DNA of 56,148 nt from an uncultured Actinomycetes bacterium (GCA_903884065.1 CAISDL010000080.1:1-56148), one strand, 5' to 3'; shown: positions 31,072 to 41,338, numbered from the stretch's first letter. Program-made: numbers and translations. The notes: generated by a model from the letters alone, not told the origin.

Positions 31072-32226
31072 ATGGCCGAGATCGTTCTAGACCGAGTCAC
31101 CAAGCGCTATCCCGATGGCGCCACGCCGGTGAAGGACCTGTCGCTGACCATCGCCGACGGCGAGTTCGTGATCCTGGTCGGGCCGTCCGGGTGCGGGAAG
31201 TCCACCACGCTCAACATGATCGCCGGGCTGGAGGACATCACCTCCGGGGAATTGCGCATCGGCGGACAGCGGGTCAACGAGAAGGCGCCGCGCGACCGCG
31301 ACATCGCGATGGTCTTCCAGTCCTACGCCCTCTACCCGCACATGACGGTGCGACAGAACATCGCCTTCCCGCTGACCCTGGCCAAGATGGCCAAGCCGGA
31401 GATCGAGGCGAAGGTGGCCGAGACGGCGAAGGTGCTCGACCTGACCGCGCTGCTGGACCGCAAACCGTCCCAACTCTCCGGCGGCCAGCGCCAGCGGGTT
31501 GCGATGGGCCGGGCGATCGTCCGCAACCCCAAGGCCTTCCTGATGGACGAGCCGCTGAGCAACCTCGATGCCAAGCTGCGGGTGCAGATGCGCGCCGAGA
31601 TCGCCCGGCTGCAGAATCGCCTGGGCACCACCACCGTTTACGTCACCCACGACCAGACCGAGGCCATGACCCTCGGTGACCGGGTGGTGGTGCTGCGGGC
31701 GGGCGAAGCCCAGCAGATCGGCACACCCGAGGAGTTGTACAACGCCCCGGCGAACCTTTTTGTGGCCGGGTTCATCGGGTCGCCGGCGATGAATTTCTTT
31801 CCGGCGGCGCCGATTTCCGGCGGGTTGCGCCTGCCGTTCGGTCAGATCGGCCTGGATCCACGCTATGGCGCGACGCCGCCCGGCGACGTCATCGTCGGGG
31901 TCCGCCCCGAACACTTCGAGGACGCCACACTGCTCGAACCCCACGAGAGGGCGCGGGCGCTGACCTTCGGCGTCAGGGCCGATCTGGTCGAGTCGCTGGG
32001 TGCGGACAAATACGTGTACTTCTCCACCGCCGGCGGGGGTGCTCGGTCGGCTCACCTGTCTGAGCTGGCGGCGGATTCCGAAATGGGCGAAAACCGCTAT
32101 GTGGCAAGAGTTTCGGCGGACTCCCATGCCGCCACGGGGCAGACCGTCGAACTGGCGCTGAACACCGCCAAGCTTCATGTCTTCGACGCCGCCAGCGGGG
32201 TCAACATCTCCGCACAGTTGGGATGA
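31072..32226 (+). CDS. sugC: Trehalose ABC transporter ATPase SugC
   Basis: The 384-residue MalK/UgpC-type ATPase has Walker [10 protein letters not shown], a Q-loop in [11 protein letters not shown], the signature [16 protein letters not shown], Walker [16 protein letters not shown] and H-loop [11 protein letters not shown]-terminal OB/TOBE regulatory domain begins near [10 protein letters not shown]. It powers trehalose uptake. The stop overlaps the next gene (ATGA). Confidence 0.95.
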   Translation: MAEIVLDRVTKRYPDGATPVKDLSLTIADGEFVILVGPSGCGKSTTLNMIAGLEDITSGELRIGGQRVNEKAPRDRDIAMVFQSYALYPHMTVRQNIAFPLTLAKMAKPEIEAKVAETAKVLDLTALLDRKPSQLSGGQRQRVAMGRAIVRNPKAFLMDEPLSNLDAKLRVQMRAEIARLQNRLGTTTVYVTHDQTEAMTLGDRVVVLRAGEAQQIGTPEELYNAPANLFVAGFIGSPAMNFFPAAPISGGLRLPFGQIGLDPRYGATPPGDVIVGVRPEHFEDATLLEPHERARALTFGVRADLVESLGADKYVYFSTAGGGARSAHLSELAADSEMGENRYVARVSADSHAATGQTVELALNTAKLHVFDAASGVNISAQLG

Positions 32227-32834
32227 CCGATCCGCTGGTAGCGGTGGCCGGTCATCTGCGGGCCCACTTCGCCTCGCTGGGAATGGATTCCGAGCCTGAC
32301 GTTGCCAGCGTGACCTTTCTCGGTGTCGAGCGCATCGATGTGCTGCGCTTCGGTCCCGATCGCCGCGCAGGCCTCGAGGACGTGTTTCACCATGTCACGC
32401 TTGGGTGTTCGCGCTACCCGATGGCGGACCCGTCGTCGCCTCTGGCTGATCCGCTGGTTGGTCCTCGGGCCGAAGTGGTTCTCAGTCTGCGGTCCGGCGC
32501 GACCACCGGCCTTGCCCGGGCCCTGGCGGTGGTGGCGGCGACACCGGCCGTCGAGGGAGTGGTGCTGGGGTCCGGCGCGTTGGTCGATCTGTCCGCGCCG
32601 CTGTGGACAGGAGCACCGTTCACCGCTGTGCTGCTGGGGGATTCGGACATCCCGCAGGTGCCCCTGGTGTCGCCGCGCGACCCGGTGCAGTTCCTGTCGG
32701 CGGTGCCGATCACCCAGACCGAGGGCGCGTGGGTGCGGCTCAAGGGAGCCGAGGCGATGCGTCAGGCATGGGTTGACGATCGGGTGGACGTGCTGGACCC
32801 GGGGCGGCGGGCGTCGTCGGCGGGTGCTGGCTAG
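32223..32834 (+). CDS. Suppressor-of-fused (SUFU) domain protein coupled to sugC
   Basis: The 203-residue protein resembles bacterial SUFU-domain proteins: [60 protein letters not shown] and [25 protein letters not shown] domains are protein-binding modules, and many bacterial examples have immunity-like or regulatory roles. The ATG overlaps the sugC stop, so it is made with the trehalose transporter. No function is known; a transporter-modulating role is speculation. Confidence 0.68.
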   Translation: MTDPLVAVAGHLRAHFASLGMDSEPDVASVTFLGVERIDVLRFGPDRRAGLEDVFHHVTLGCSRYPMADPSSPLADPLVGPRAEVVLSLRSGATTGLARALAVVAATPAVEGVVLGSGALVDLSAPLWTGAPFTAVLLGDSDIPQVPLVSPRDPVQFLSAVPITQTEGAWVRLKGAEAMRQAWVDDRVDVLDPGRRASSAGAG

Positions 32835-32835
32835 T

Positions 32836-33939
32836 TCACAGCCAATGGTTACGCCGGAACGTCCGGTACAGGAACGTACAGATCACAACCATCAGTAGCA
32901 GCACAGCCGGGTAGCCCCACGTCCAACTCAGTTCGGGCATGTTCTCGAAGTTCATCCCGTAGATGCCGGCGATCGCGGTCGGGACCGCCGCCATCGCAGC
33001 CCACGCCGAGATCTTGCGCATGTCCTGGTTCTGCTGCATGCCCACCTTGGCCAGGGCTGCCTGCACCAATGAGGACAGCATCTCGTCGTACTCGGAGATC
33101 TTGTCGGCCGCCAGGATCTGGTGATCCAGCACGTCGCGCATCTGGCGCCTGACCTCTTTGACCAGCAGGTCATTGTTGGCGGTGTTGAGCCATTCCAGGT
33201 CGTCGGTCAGCGGAGACACCGCCCGCCGCAACTCCACCACCTCACGCTTGAGCAGATAGATCGGCTCGATGTCGGTCTTGCTGGTCGGAGAGAACGTCGT
33301 CTCCTCGATGGCGTCGACGTCGGCCTCCATCGCCGCGGTCACCCAGCGGTAGCTGTCCACGACATGGTCGGCGACAGCGTGCATGACCGCCGGTGGCCCC
33401 AGCCGTAACTGGTCCGGATCCGCCTCCAGGCGTCTGCGGACGTCGGCCAGTCCGGTGTGTTCACCGTGGCGCACCGTCACGACGAAGTTCGAGCCGACGA
33501 ACACCATGATCTCGCCGGTTTCGACGATCTCGCGAGCCAGCGCCACCGTCTCGTGCGGAACGTAGTTCACCGTCTTGAGCACCATGAACAAGGTGTCGTC
33601 GTAGCGCTCGGCCTTGGGTCGCTGGTGGGCGTGCACGGCGTCTTCGACGGCCAGCGGATGCAAACCGAACAGGTCGGCGATCGACTGCATCTGTTGGTGG
33701 TCGGGCTCATGCAGGCCGATCCAGACGAAGGCCTGCTGTCCGGAGTCCTCCAGTTCGCGAACTCTGGCGATAGCCTCCGGGGGCGTGAAGGAACCGATCA
33801 GTCGGTGACCGTCCGAGTAGATCGCGCAATCGACGATGGACTGGGTCACGGGGGCCGGTATCCGGTTAGCGTCGACGTGCGTGTTGGGTCCCAGGACCTG
33901 TAACGGGTGTACGGGCGGCCGCGGCCGAAAAGATGCCAT
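32836..33939 (-). CDS. corA: CorA-type Mg2+/Co2+ transport protein
   Basis: The 367-residue protein has a large cytoplasmic N-domain, a long stalk helix, and two C-terminal transmembrane helices carrying the diagnostic YGMNFENMPE motif between them (AAVPTAIAGIYGMNFENMPELSWTWGYPAVLLLMVVICTFLYR). It ends with a basic RTFRRNHWL. ATG 33939 follows a GAGGAGG ribosome site; the longer open frame to 34239 is not needed. It corresponds to Rv1239c. It may also import cobalt, which the thiocyanate-hydrolase-like enzyme in this window would require. Confidence 0.92.
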   Translation of the reverse strand: MASFRPRPPVHPLQVLGPNTHVDANRIPAPVTQSIVDCAIYSDGHRLIGSFTPPEAIARVRELEDSGQQAFVWIGLHEPDHQQMQSIADLFGLHPLAVEDAVHAHQRPKAERYDDTLFMVLKTVNYVPHETVALAREIVETGEIMVFVGSNFVVTVRHGEHTGLADVRRRLEADPDQLRLGPPAVMHAVADHVVDSYRWVTAAMEADVDAIEETTFSPTSKTDIEPIYLLKREVVELRRAVSPLTDDLEWLNTANNDLLVKEVRRQMRDVLDHQILAADKISEYDEMLSSLVQAALAKVGMQQNQDMRKISAWAAMAAVPTAIAGIYGMNFENMPELSWTWGYPAVLLLMVVICTFLYRTFRRNHWL

Positions 33940-34020
33940 GGTCAGACCTCCTCTGCGTCGCCCGAATGCTACGCGCCGACCCACCCCAGCAGGGCCGACA
34001 GCCTCGCTTCGGCGGTCGAG

Positions 34021-34026
34021 TACCCT
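34021..34026 (+). promoter_or_regulatory. -10 hexamer TACCCT of the malic enzyme gene
   Basis: TACCCT is 6 nt before GTG 34033, the leaderless spacing. Confidence 0.4.
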
Positions 34027-34032
34027 AACGCC

Positions 34033-35202
34033 GTGTCTGAAACGGTGCCTGCCCCCCACCTCGTGATCGACGACGAGGAGATTTTCGCCGCGCACGAAGG
34101 CGGCAAGCTGTCGGTGGAACTGAAGGCGCCGCTCGATACCCAGCGTGCGCTCTCCATCGCCTACACACCCGGTGTGGCCCAGGTCAGCCGGGCCATCGCC
34201 ACCGATCCGTCGCTGGCGGCCCGCTACACCTGGGCGCATCGCCTGGTGGCGGTGGTGAGCGACGGCAGTGCGGTGCTCGGACTGGGCGACATCGGCCCGT
34301 CGGCGTCACTGCCGGTCATGGAAGGCAAGTCGGCGCTGTTCAAGACCTTCGCCGGATTGGACTCCATTCCGATCGTGCTGGCCACCAAGGACCCCGACGA
34401 GATCGTCGACATCCTGGTGAAACTGCGCCCGACGTTCGGCGCGGTCAATCTGGAAGACATCTCCGCCCCGCGCTGCTTCGAGATCGAGCGGCGGGCCATC
34501 GAGGCGCTGGACTGCCCGGTGATGCACGACGATCAGCACGGAACGGCGATCGTGGTGCTGGCCGCTCTGCTGGGTGCCACAGCGGTGCTCGACCGCCCGA
34601 TGAGTTCGTTGAAGATGGTCATCTCCGGCGCGGGTGCCGCCGGCGTGGCGTGCGCCAACATCCTGCTGGAGGCCGGGCTCAGCGACATCACCGTGGTGGA
34701 TTCCAAGGGCATCGTCCACGCCGGTCGCGATGATCTGAACTCGGTGAAGGCCGAACTGGTGACCCGCACCAATCCGCGTGGTCTCACCGGCGGGGTGGCT
34801 GAGGCGCTCGCCGGCGCCGATGTGTTCCTCGGCGTCTCCGCCGGCAAGGTGCCTGAGGAGGCCATCGCGTCGATGGCGCCCGACAGCATCGTGTTCGCCT
34901 GCTCGAATCCGGATCCGGAGATCCACCCCGAGGTGGCCAAGCGATACGCCGCGATCGTGGCGACCGGGCGCAGCGACTTCCCGAACCAGATCAACAACGT
35001 CCTCGCTTTCCCGGGCGTGTTCCGCGGAGCCCTGGACGCCGGCGCCCGCCGCATCACCGAGAAGATGAAAGTGGCTGCCGCCGAGGCGATCTTCTCCGTC
35101 GTCGGCGACGATCTCGCTGCCGACCACATCGTCCCCAGCCCGCTGGATCCGCGCGTCGGACCTGCGGTGGCGGCGGCGGTGGCCGCGGTCGCCGAGATCT
35201 GA
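34033..35202 (+). CDS. NAD(P)-dependent malic enzyme (small bacterial type)
   Basis: The 389-residue enzyme decarboxylates malate to pyruvate. Visible motifs are SIAYTPGVAQVSRAI (catalytic Tyr), VNLEDISAPRCFEIE (metal-binding acidic residues), MHDDQHGTAIVVLAALLGA, the Rossmann SGAGAAGVACANILLEAG, and FACSNPDPEIHPE. The M. tuberculosis locus has mdh (Rv1240) beside corA; here the neighbour is a malic enzyme. GTG 34033 yields MSETVPAPHLVIDDEEIF and has a leaderless -10. Confidence 0.9.
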   Translation: MSETVPAPHLVIDDEEIFAAHEGGKLSVELKAPLDTQRALSIAYTPGVAQVSRAIATDPSLAARYTWAHRLVAVVSDGSAVLGLGDIGPSASLPVMEGKSALFKTFAGLDSIPIVLATKDPDEIVDILVKLRPTFGAVNLEDISAPRCFEIERRAIEALDCPVMHDDQHGTAIVVLAALLGATAVLDRPMSSLKMVISGAGAAGVACANILLEAGLSDITVVDSKGIVHAGRDDLNSVKAELVTRTNPRGLTGGVAEALAGADVFLGVSAGKVPEEAIASMAPDSIVFACSNPDPEIHPEVAKRYAAIVATGRSDFPNQINNVLAFPGVFRGALDAGARRITEKMKVAAAEAIFSVVGDDLAADHIVPSPLDPRVGPAVAAAVAAVAEI

Positions 35203-35212
35203 GCGAATCGCC

Positions 35213-36064
35213 GTGAGGGCGAGGGCGGGTCACCGCCTGCTGCTGTCCGCGGTGGCCTTCTTCGGCGTCGCCTGTGGCACAACGGGCGCTCCCGGTCCGT
35301 CCCTGGCCGTCGGAGCGTCGGCCGACCCGGAGAACATCCTGTTGGCGAACGTCTACGCGGCGGGGTTGCGGTACTACGGAACCGCGGCGCAGGTCGAGAG
35401 CACCGATGATCCCCTCGTTGCCCTGGATGCCGGAAAGGTCAGTGTCACAGCCGGTTTCACCGGCCGTCTGCTGCACCGATTCGATCCCGAGTCCGCGGCC
35501 CGCTCCGCCGAGCAGGTCTACCGCGCGATGGTCGGCGCGCTACCGGAGGGGGTGGCCGCCGGTGACTACGCCACGGCGGCCGAGGACAAACCCGCTCTGG
35601 CGGTCACCGAGGCGACCGCCACCGCATGGGGCAGCCGAGATCTGGCCGCATTGGTGCGCAATTGTTCCCGGGTGAGCGTCGGGGCGCCGACGGGCGCGAA
35701 CCCGCCCGATTCGTTGGGTGACTGTGCGTTTGGTTCGCCGCGGGAATTCGGAACGGCGGCAATGCTGTTCGACGCGCTACGCAGCGGTGCGGTGACGGCT
35801 GCCTGGACCGGGACCGCCGCAACCGGTGTGCCCGGCGGTGTCGTCGTGCTGGTCGACCGAAAGCCCGCGCTGATCCCCGCGCAGAATGCCGTCGCGCTGT
35901 ACCGGCGCAACGAGCTCGACCAGATGCAGTTGCGGGCGATCAATGAGATCGCCGGAGTGCTCGACACCGCGGCGCTGGTCCAGATGATGACGAAGGTTCA
36001 AGCCGGCGCCGACCCACGGGTGGTCGCCGAGGAGTGGCTGACGGCCAATCCGCTGGGCCGCTGA
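35213..36064 (+). CDS. lpqZ: Substrate-binding lipoprotein LpqZ (OpuAC-like)
   Basis: The 283-residue lipoprotein has a signal peptide ending FFGVAC (Cys21). The mature part resembles glycine-betaine/choline-type OpuAC binding proteins: ANVYAAGLRYYGTAAQVES, LDAGKVSVTAGFTGRLLHRF, and LIPAQNAVALYRRNELDQMQLRAINEIAGVLDT. It corresponds to Rv1244. No permease or ATPase genes are nearby, so it is an orphan binding protein or a sensor. The ligand is unknown. Confidence 0.82.
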   Translation: MRARAGHRLLLSAVAFFGVACGTTGAPGPSLAVGASADPENILLANVYAAGLRYYGTAAQVESTDDPLVALDAGKVSVTAGFTGRLLHRFDPESAARSAEQVYRAMVGALPEGVAAGDYATAAEDKPALAVTEATATAWGSRDLAALVRNCSRVSVGAPTGANPPDSLGDCAFGSPREFGTAAMLFDALRSGAVTAAWTGTAATGVPGGVVVLVDRKPALIPAQNAVALYRRNELDQMQLRAINEIAGVLDTAALVQMMTKVQAGADPRVVAEEWLTANPLGR

Positions 36065-36065
36065 C

Positions 36066-36896
36066 TCAGCGGGTCGGAGGCATCGTCCGACGGGCCAGCG
36101 CCACCAGCACCTTGTGGTAGCCGGGACCGGTGATCCGGACGAACGCGTCGAGGATCTTGGCGTCGGTGCCGACCAGGACGCGGGCCTTGTTCTTCGCAAC
36201 GGCCTCGAGGATGATCTGCGCCGCTCGCTCCGGGGAGGTGCGGGCCATCTTGGTGTCGAACCATTCGGCCAGGTGGGCAGAATCCACGCCTTCGGCCGCG
36301 GTGGCGTTGCGGGCGATGGCGGTCTTGATCCCACCCGGGTGCACCGTGGTGACCTTGACCGGTTGCCGGGCCAGGATCATCTCCTGGCGCAGCGCCTCGG
36401 TGAAGCCCCGGACGGCGAACTTGGCCGAGTTGTAGGCGGCCTGCCCGGGCACCGCGAAGAGCCCGAACACGCTGGAGATGTTGATGACGTGACCGTCTCC
36501 GGAGGCGATGAGGTGCGGCAGGAAGGCCTTGGTGCCGTTGACCACGCCCCAGTAATCCACGTCCATCACCCGTTCGATGTCCTTGAACGGGGAGACGTCG
36601 ACGTCGCCGGTGAAGGCGATACCGGCGTTGTTGTAGATCTGGTTGACCTTGCCGAAATGGTCCTTGACCTCGTCGGCATACAGCAGGAACCGCTCGCGTT
36701 CGGTGACGTCGAGGCGGTCGGCCTTGACCCGAGCGCCGATCGCCGAGAGGCGATCCTCGGTGGCCTTGAGGCCTTCGGTGTCGACGTCGCTGATGGCCAG
36801 CGAGGCTCCCGAACGGCCCAGTTCGATGGCGAGTGCCTGGCCGATACCAGAACCGGCCCCGGTCACAACGGCCACTTTGCCGGCGAATCCCTGCAT
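36066..36896 (-). CDS. Short-chain dehydrogenase/reductase (Rv1245c-like)
   Basis: The 276-residue classical SDR has cofactor motif TGAGSGIGQ (residues 12-20), NNAG at about 90, catalytic Ser in NISSVFGLF, and YNSAKFAV with the Tyr/Lys pair. DVDTEG after the second beta strand suggests NAD preference. The C-terminus carries basic ARRTMPPTR. The substrate is unknown. A good AGGAG precedes ATG 36896. It converges with lpqZ, with one base between the stops. Confidence 0.87.
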   Translation of the reverse strand: MQGFAGKVAVVTGAGSGIGQALAIELGRSGASLAISDVDTEGLKATEDRLSAIGARVKADRLDVTERERFLLYADEVKDHFGKVNQIYNNAGIAFTGDVDVSPFKDIERVMDVDYWGVVNGTKAFLPHLIASGDGHVINISSVFGLFAVPGQAAYNSAKFAVRGFTEALRQEMILARQPVKVTTVHPGGIKTAIARNATAAEGVDSAHLAEWFDTKMARTSPERAAQIILEAVAKNKARVLVGTDAKILDAFVRITGPGYHKVLVALARRTMPPTR

Positions 36897-36991
36897 GAAA
36901 ACTCCTGTTGACGCGTGTCGAGTTCGCTCTGAGGGTAACAGCGCGGATTCAGGGGCGTAACGACTGTGCGGGCCCCTACGATGCCTAGATC

Positions 36992-37366
36992 ATGAAGTTC
37001 AGCCGTTTGACTGGTTCGTTCATCCTGGCCGCGGGACTCGCCGGCGGGGTTTTCGCCGCGCCCGCCCAGGCCGACACGGCGAGCACCGTCGATGATTTCC
37101 TCACCACCCTTGACGGCCTCGGCCTCGGCGGTATCGATCCCACCAAGGCGGTCGCGGTGGGCCAGTCGCTGTGCCCGGTCCTTGCCGAGCAGGGACAGAA
37201 CACCGCCGACATCGCGGCCACGGTGTCCGATGCCATCGGCCGCCCACTGGGACCGGCTACGGCGTTCACCGGGGTGGCCGTTTCCTTCCTGTGTCCCAAG
37301 GCGGTGGAGAGCGTCACCAACAACCTCGCCAACGGCAAGCCGCTGATTCCCCTGTTCGGGGACTGA
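36992..37366 (+). CDS. Secreted DUF732-type small protein
   Basis: The 124-residue protein has signal peptide MKFSRLTGSFILAAGLAGGVFAAPAQA. The mature part has the DUF732 pattern: DDFLTTLDGLGL, GIDPTKAVAVGQSLCPVL, and AFTGVAVSFLCP, with two conserved cysteines likely disulphide-bonded. DUF732 is a large mycobacterial exported family of unknown role. It is convergent with kgd across a long palindrome. Confidence 0.83.
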   Translation: MKFSRLTGSFILAAGLAGGVFAAPAQADTASTVDDFLTTLDGLGLGGIDPTKAVAVGQSLCPVLAEQGQNTADIAATVSDAIGRPLGPATAFTGVAVSFLCPKAVESVTNNLANGKPLIPLFGD

Positions 37367-37381
37367 GCGCTACTCCGACGT

Positions 37382-37443
37382 CGCCGAGTGTGCGGAATTC
37401 CCCGGCACGGCGGCGTGTCGCGCGGGAAACCGCACAGTCGGCG
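37382..37443. repeat. 62-bp imperfect palindrome between DUF732 gene and kgd
   Basis: The outer arms CGCCGAGTGTGCGG (37382-37395) and CCGCACAGTCGGCG (37430-37443) pair over 14 bp with one mismatch. The stem continues inward through TTCCC and GGGAA, leaving a GC-rich loop. It is non-coding and sits between converging genes. It looks like a dispersed REP/MITE-like element or a bidirectional terminator; copy number in the genome cannot be seen here. Confidence 0.7.
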
Positions 37444-37464
37444 GGGCCGGTCAACCGCCGCGAC

Positions 37465-40400
37465 TTAGCCGAACGCCTCGTCGAGGATCTCCTGCTGTTC
37501 CACGGCGTGCACCTTCGAGGACCCCGATGACGGCGCCGACATCGCGCGCCGGGAGATCCGCCTGATCCCGGTCAGTTTGTCGGGCAACAGCTCCGGCAAC
37601 TCCAGGCCGAACGTCGGCCAGGCTCCCTGGTTGGCCGGCTCCTCCTGCACCCAGAAGAACTGCCGGGCATTCGGATACTCGTCGAGGGTGGCGGCCAACC
37701 GGCGCTTGGGCAGCGGGGCAAGCTGCTCGATCCGCACGATCGCGACGTCCTCGCGGCCCTCTTTCTGCTTGCGGGCCTCGAGTTCGTAGTAGATCTTGCC
37801 GCTGGTGAGCAGTATCCGGGTGACCTTGGTGCGGTCGCCGTCGCCGTCGGTGTAGGTCGGCTCCTCCATGATCGACCGGAACTTCTGTTCGGTGAAATCG
37901 CGGATCTCGCTGACCGCCGCCTTGTTGCGCAGCATCGACTTCGGGGTGAACACGATCAGCGGCCGGTGGACCCCGTCGAGGCCGTGCCGGCGCAGCAGGT
38001 GGAAGTAGTTCGCCGGGGTTGACGGCATCGCGATGGTCATCGAGCCCTCGGCCCACAGTTGCAGGAACCGCTCGATGCGCCCTGAGGTGTGGTCGGGCCC
38101 CTGGCCCTCATGGCCGTGTGGCAGCAGCAGCACGACGTCGGAGAGCTGGCCCCACTTGGCCTCCCCGGAGCTGATGAACTCGTCGATGATCGACTGCGCA
38201 CCGTTGACGAAGTCACCGAATTGGGCCTCCCACAACACGATTGCCTCGGTGTTGCCCACCGAGTAGCCGTACTCGAAACCGACCGCCGCATATTCCGACA
38301 GCGGCGAGTCGTAGATCAGGAAGCGGCCGCCGGTGGGTGTGCCGTCCGGGTTCACGGTCAGCAGATCCAGCGGGGTGAACTCCGCGCCGGTGTGCGGGTC
38401 GATCACCACGGCGTGGCGCTGGGTGAACGTGCCGCGTTTGGTGTCCTGGCCCGACATCCGGATCAGCTTGCCCTCCGCCAGGAAGGTGCCCAGCGCCAGC
38501 AATTCGCCGAATGCCCAGTCCACCTTGCCCTCGTAGGCCATTTCGCGGCGCTTCTCCAGCACCGGCTTGACGCGGGGATGCACGGTGAAGCCTTCCGGCA
38601 CCGTCAGGTGGGCGTCGCCGATCCGGGCCAGCAGCGCCTTGTCCACCGCGGTGCTCATCCCGCGGGGGATCATCTGCGCGGTCTCCACCGACTCGCTCGG
38701 CTCGACTTCGTGCTTCTCGAGTTCACGGACCTCGTTGAACACCTGCTCCAGTTGGCCCTGGTAGTCGCGCAGGGCGTCCTCGGCCTCTTTCATGGAGATG
38801 TCGCCACGGCCGATGAGCGCTTCGGTGTAGCTCTTGCGGACCCCGCGCTTGGTGTCGATGACGTCGTACATCGCCGGGTTGGTCATCGACGGGTCGTCGC
38901 CCTCGTTGTGACCGCGCCGGCGGTAGCAGAGCATGTCGATGATGACGTCCTTGTTGAACGTCTCGCGGAAGTCCATCGCCAGTCGGGCCACCCAGACGCA
39001 GGCTTCCGGATCGTCACCGTTGACGTGGAAGATCGGCGCGCCGATCATTTTCGCGACGTCGGTGCAGTACTCCGCGGAGCGGGAGAATTCCGGTGCGGTG
39101 GTGAAGCCGATCTGGTTGTTGACGACGATGTGAATCGTCCCGCCGGTGCGGTACCCCTTGAGCAGCGCCAGGTTCAGCGTCTCGGCCACCACGCCCTGGC
39201 CGGCGAACGCGGCGTCGCCGTGCAGCATCAGAGGCACCACGGTGAATTCGAGCGACCCGTCGATGGGACCCCCGCCGCTGACCCCGTCGATCAGGTCCTG
39301 CTTGGCGCGAACCAGACCCTCCAGGACCGGGTCGACGGCCTCCAGGTGCGACGGATTGGCCACCAGCGACACCTCGATGTCGTTGTCGCCGAACATCTGG
39401 ATGTAGGTGCCGGTGGCGCCCAGGTGGTACTTGACGTCGCCGGAACCGTGGGCCTGCGAGGGGTTCAGATTGCCCTCGAACTCGCTGAAGATCTGCGAAT
39501 AGGGCTTGCCGACGATGTTGGCCAGCACGTTGAGTCGCCCGCGGTGCGGCATGCCGATGACGACCTCGTCGAGGCCGTGCTCGGCGGCCTGGTCGATCAC
39601 CGCGTCCATCATTGGAATGACCGCCTCGGCGCCCTCGAGCGAGAAACGTTTCTGCCCAACATATTTCGTCTGCAAGAAGGTCTCGAAAGCCTCAGCGGCG
39701 TTCAGCTTGGACAGGATGTACTTCTGCTGGGCCACCGGCGGCTTGTCGTGGCGGACCTCGATGCGCTCCTGCAGCCACTTCTGCTGTTCGGGTTCGAGGA
39801 TGTGGGTGTATTCCACGCCGACATGCCGGCAGTACGCGTCGCGCAGCACCGACAGCACGTCGCGCAGTTTCTTGTACTGCTTGCCGGCGAAACCGTCGAC
39901 CTTGAACTCGCGGTCGAGGTCCCACAGCGTCAGTCCGTGGGTGAGCACGTCGAGGTCGGGGTGCATCCGGAAGCGGTTCTTGTCCAGCCGCAGCGGGTCG
40001 ATGTCGGCCATCAGGTGGCCGCGGTTGCGGTAGGCCGCGATCAACTCGAGGACCCGGGCGTTCTTGTCGAGGATCGAGTCCGGGTTGTCGGTGCGCCAGC
40101 GCACCGGCTCGTATGGGATTTCGAGGTCGAAGAAGATCTCGTCCCAGAGGTCGTCGGAGAGCAGCGACTGGTGGATGGTGCGCAGGAAGTCGCCGGACTC
40201 CGCGCCCTGGATGATGCGGTGGTCGTAGGTCGACGTCAGGGTGATCAGCTTGCCGACGCCGAGGTCGGCGATGCGCTCCTCGCTGGCCCCCTGGAACTCC
40301 GCCGGGTACTCCATGGCCCCGGCTCCGATGATCGCGCCCTGGCCGGCCATCAGCCGCGGCACCGAGTGCACGGTGCCGATGGTGCCCGGGTTGGTCAACG

Positions 40401-41226
40401 AGATCGTCACGCCGGCGAAGTCCTCGGCGGTGAGCTTGCCGTCGCGGGCGCGCCGGACGATGTCCTCGTACGCGGCGACGAAATCGGCGAACTGCAGGGC
40501 TTCGCAGCCCTTGATGGCGGCGACCACCAGCGACCGCTTGCCGTCCTTGCCCGGCAGGTCGATGGCCAGACCCAGATTGGTGTGCGCCGGGCTGACCACG
40601 TTCGGCTTGCCGTCGATCTCGGCGAAGTGGCTGTTCATGTTCGGGAACTTCTTGACCGCAGCGACGATGGCGTACCCGAGCAGGTGGGTGAAGCTGATCT
40701 TGCCGCCGCGGGTGCGCTTGAGGTGGTTGTTGATGACGATCCGGTTGTCGATCATCAACGTCGCCGGGATGGCCCGCACGCTGGTGGCGGTGGGGATGCT
40801 CAGCGAAGTGTTCATGTTCTTGACGACGGCCGCCGCGGCGCCGCGCAACACCTGGGTCTCCTCGCCCGGAGCGTCGGCGGGTGCCGGGGCGGGTGCCGGG
40901 GCGGCGACGGCGGGCGCGCTCGCCGGAGTGGGCGGGGTCGCGGCAACTGGTGCCGGTGCGGCCGCGGCCGCGGGTGCGGGTGCCGGCGCAGGCGTCGGTG
41001 CGGCGGGTGCGGCGGGCGGTGGAGCGACGAGCGGTGGGGCGACGGGCGCTGCCGAGGCCGGGGTTCCGTTGCTGCCGGGCGGCACCTGGCCGACGGCTTC
41101 GGGGCGGTAGTCGACGAGGAACTCGTGCCAACTCGGGTCCACCGAGGAGGGATCGTCGCGGAATTTGCGGTACATCTCCTCGACCAGCCATTCGTTCTGG
41201 CCGAAAGGTGAACTCGTGCTGCTCAC
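37465..41226 (-). CDS. kgd: Multifunctional 2-oxoglutarate decarboxylase/dehydrogenase E1-E2 fusion
   Basis: This 1253-residue enzyme (SucA/OdhA/KGD type) handles 2-oxoglutarate at the TCA-cycle branch point as decarboxylase, carboligase (HOAS synthase) and E1o component. The N-terminal [17 protein letters not shown] helix is followed by an Ala/Pro linker (about 50-120). An E2-like acyltransferase domain comes next with [17 protein letters not shown]. The ThDP-dependent E1 domain contains [25 protein letters not shown] and [11 protein letters not shown] 41226 gives [13 protein letters not shown], matching the M. smegmatis N-terminus; ATG 41250 would add eight residues. In mycobacteria the enzyme is controlled by GarA, which is not encoded here. 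Confidence 0.95.
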   Translation of the reverse strand: MSSTSSPFGQNEWLVEEMYRKFRDDPSSVDPSWHEFLVDYRPEAVGQVPPGSNGTPASAAPVAPPLVAPPPAAPAAPTPAPAPAPAAAAAPAPVAATPPTPASAPAVAAPAPAPAPADAPGEETQVLRGAAAAVVKNMNTSLSIPTATSVRAIPATLMIDNRIVINNHLKRTRGGKISFTHLLGYAIVAAVKKFPNMNSHFAEIDGKPNVVSPAHTNLGLAIDLPGKDGKRSLVVAAIKGCEALQFADFVAAYEDIVRRARDGKLTAEDFAGVTISLTNPGTIGTVHSVPRLMAGQGAIIGAGAMEYPAEFQGASEERIADLGVGKLITLTSTYDHRIIQGAESGDFLRTIHQSLLSDDLWDEIFFDLEIPYEPVRWRTDNPDSILDKNARVLELIAAYRNRGHLMADIDPLRLDKNRFRMHPDLDVLTHGLTLWDLDREFKVDGFAGKQYKKLRDVLSVLRDAYCRHVGVEYTHILEPEQQKWLQERIEVRHDKPPVAQQKYILSKLNAAEAFETFLQTKYVGQKRFSLEGAEAVIPMMDAVIDQAAEHGLDEVVIGMPHRGRLNVLANIVGKPYSQIFSEFEGNLNPSQAHGSGDVKYHLGATGTYIQMFGDNDIEVSLVANPSHLEAVDPVLEGLVRAKQDLIDGVSGGGPIDGSLEFTVVPLMLHGDAAFAGQGVVAETLNLALLKGYRTGGTIHIVVNNQIGFTTAPEFSRSAEYCTDVAKMIGAPIFHVNGDDPEACVWVARLAMDFRETFNKDVIIDMLCYRRRGHNEGDDPSMTNPAMYDVIDTKRGVRKSYTEALIGRGDISMKEAEDALRDYQGQLEQVFNEVRELEKHEVEPSESVETAQMIPRGMSTAVDKALLARIGDAHLTVPEGFTVHPRVKPVLEKRREMAYEGKVDWAFGELLALGTFLAEGKLIRMSGQDTKRGTFTQRHAVVIDPHTGAEFTPLDLLTVNPDGTPTGGRFLIYDSPLSEYAAVGFEYGYSVGNTEAIVLWEAQFGDFVNGAQSIIDEFISSGEAKWGQLSDVVLLLPHGHEGQGPDHTSGRIERFLQLWAEGSMTIAMPSTPANYFHLLRRHGLDGVHRPLIVFTPKSMLRNKAAVSEIRDFTEQKFRSIMEEPTYTDGDGDRTKVTRILLTSGKIYYELEARKQKEGREDVAIVRIEQLAPLPKRRLAATLDEYPNARQFFWVQEEPANQGAWPTFGLELPELLPDKLTGIRRISRRAMSAPSSGSSKVHAVEQQEILDEAFG

Positions 41227-41285
41227 GGAGTCGCTCGCCTCGATTCTCATGCCCTGATGCCTCGCGCGCCGCTATGACGTCGCGC

Positions 41286-41319
41286 TCGCCGCACCGGGCC
41301 GCGAGGGCCGGTGCGGCGA
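41286..41319. other. Perfect 12-bp-stem hairpin in the kgd leader
   Basis: TCGCCGCACCGG (41286-41297) pairs perfectly with CCGGTGCGGCGA (41308-41319) across a 10-nt loop. It lies 36-93 nt upstream of the possible kgd starts, in the transcribed sense of kgd. It could be an operator palindrome, a leader structure or the terminator of the upstream gene. Confidence 0.65.
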
Positions 41320-41338
41320 TGACTAAAGGCTATCTCGT

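Noticed and set aside
38089..41211. 1040-codon open frame antisense to kgd
   Set aside because: Its translation has the low-complexity His/Asp/Val/Arg pattern typical of the reverse complement of G+C-rich coding DNA, while the opposite frame is an unmistakable kgd.
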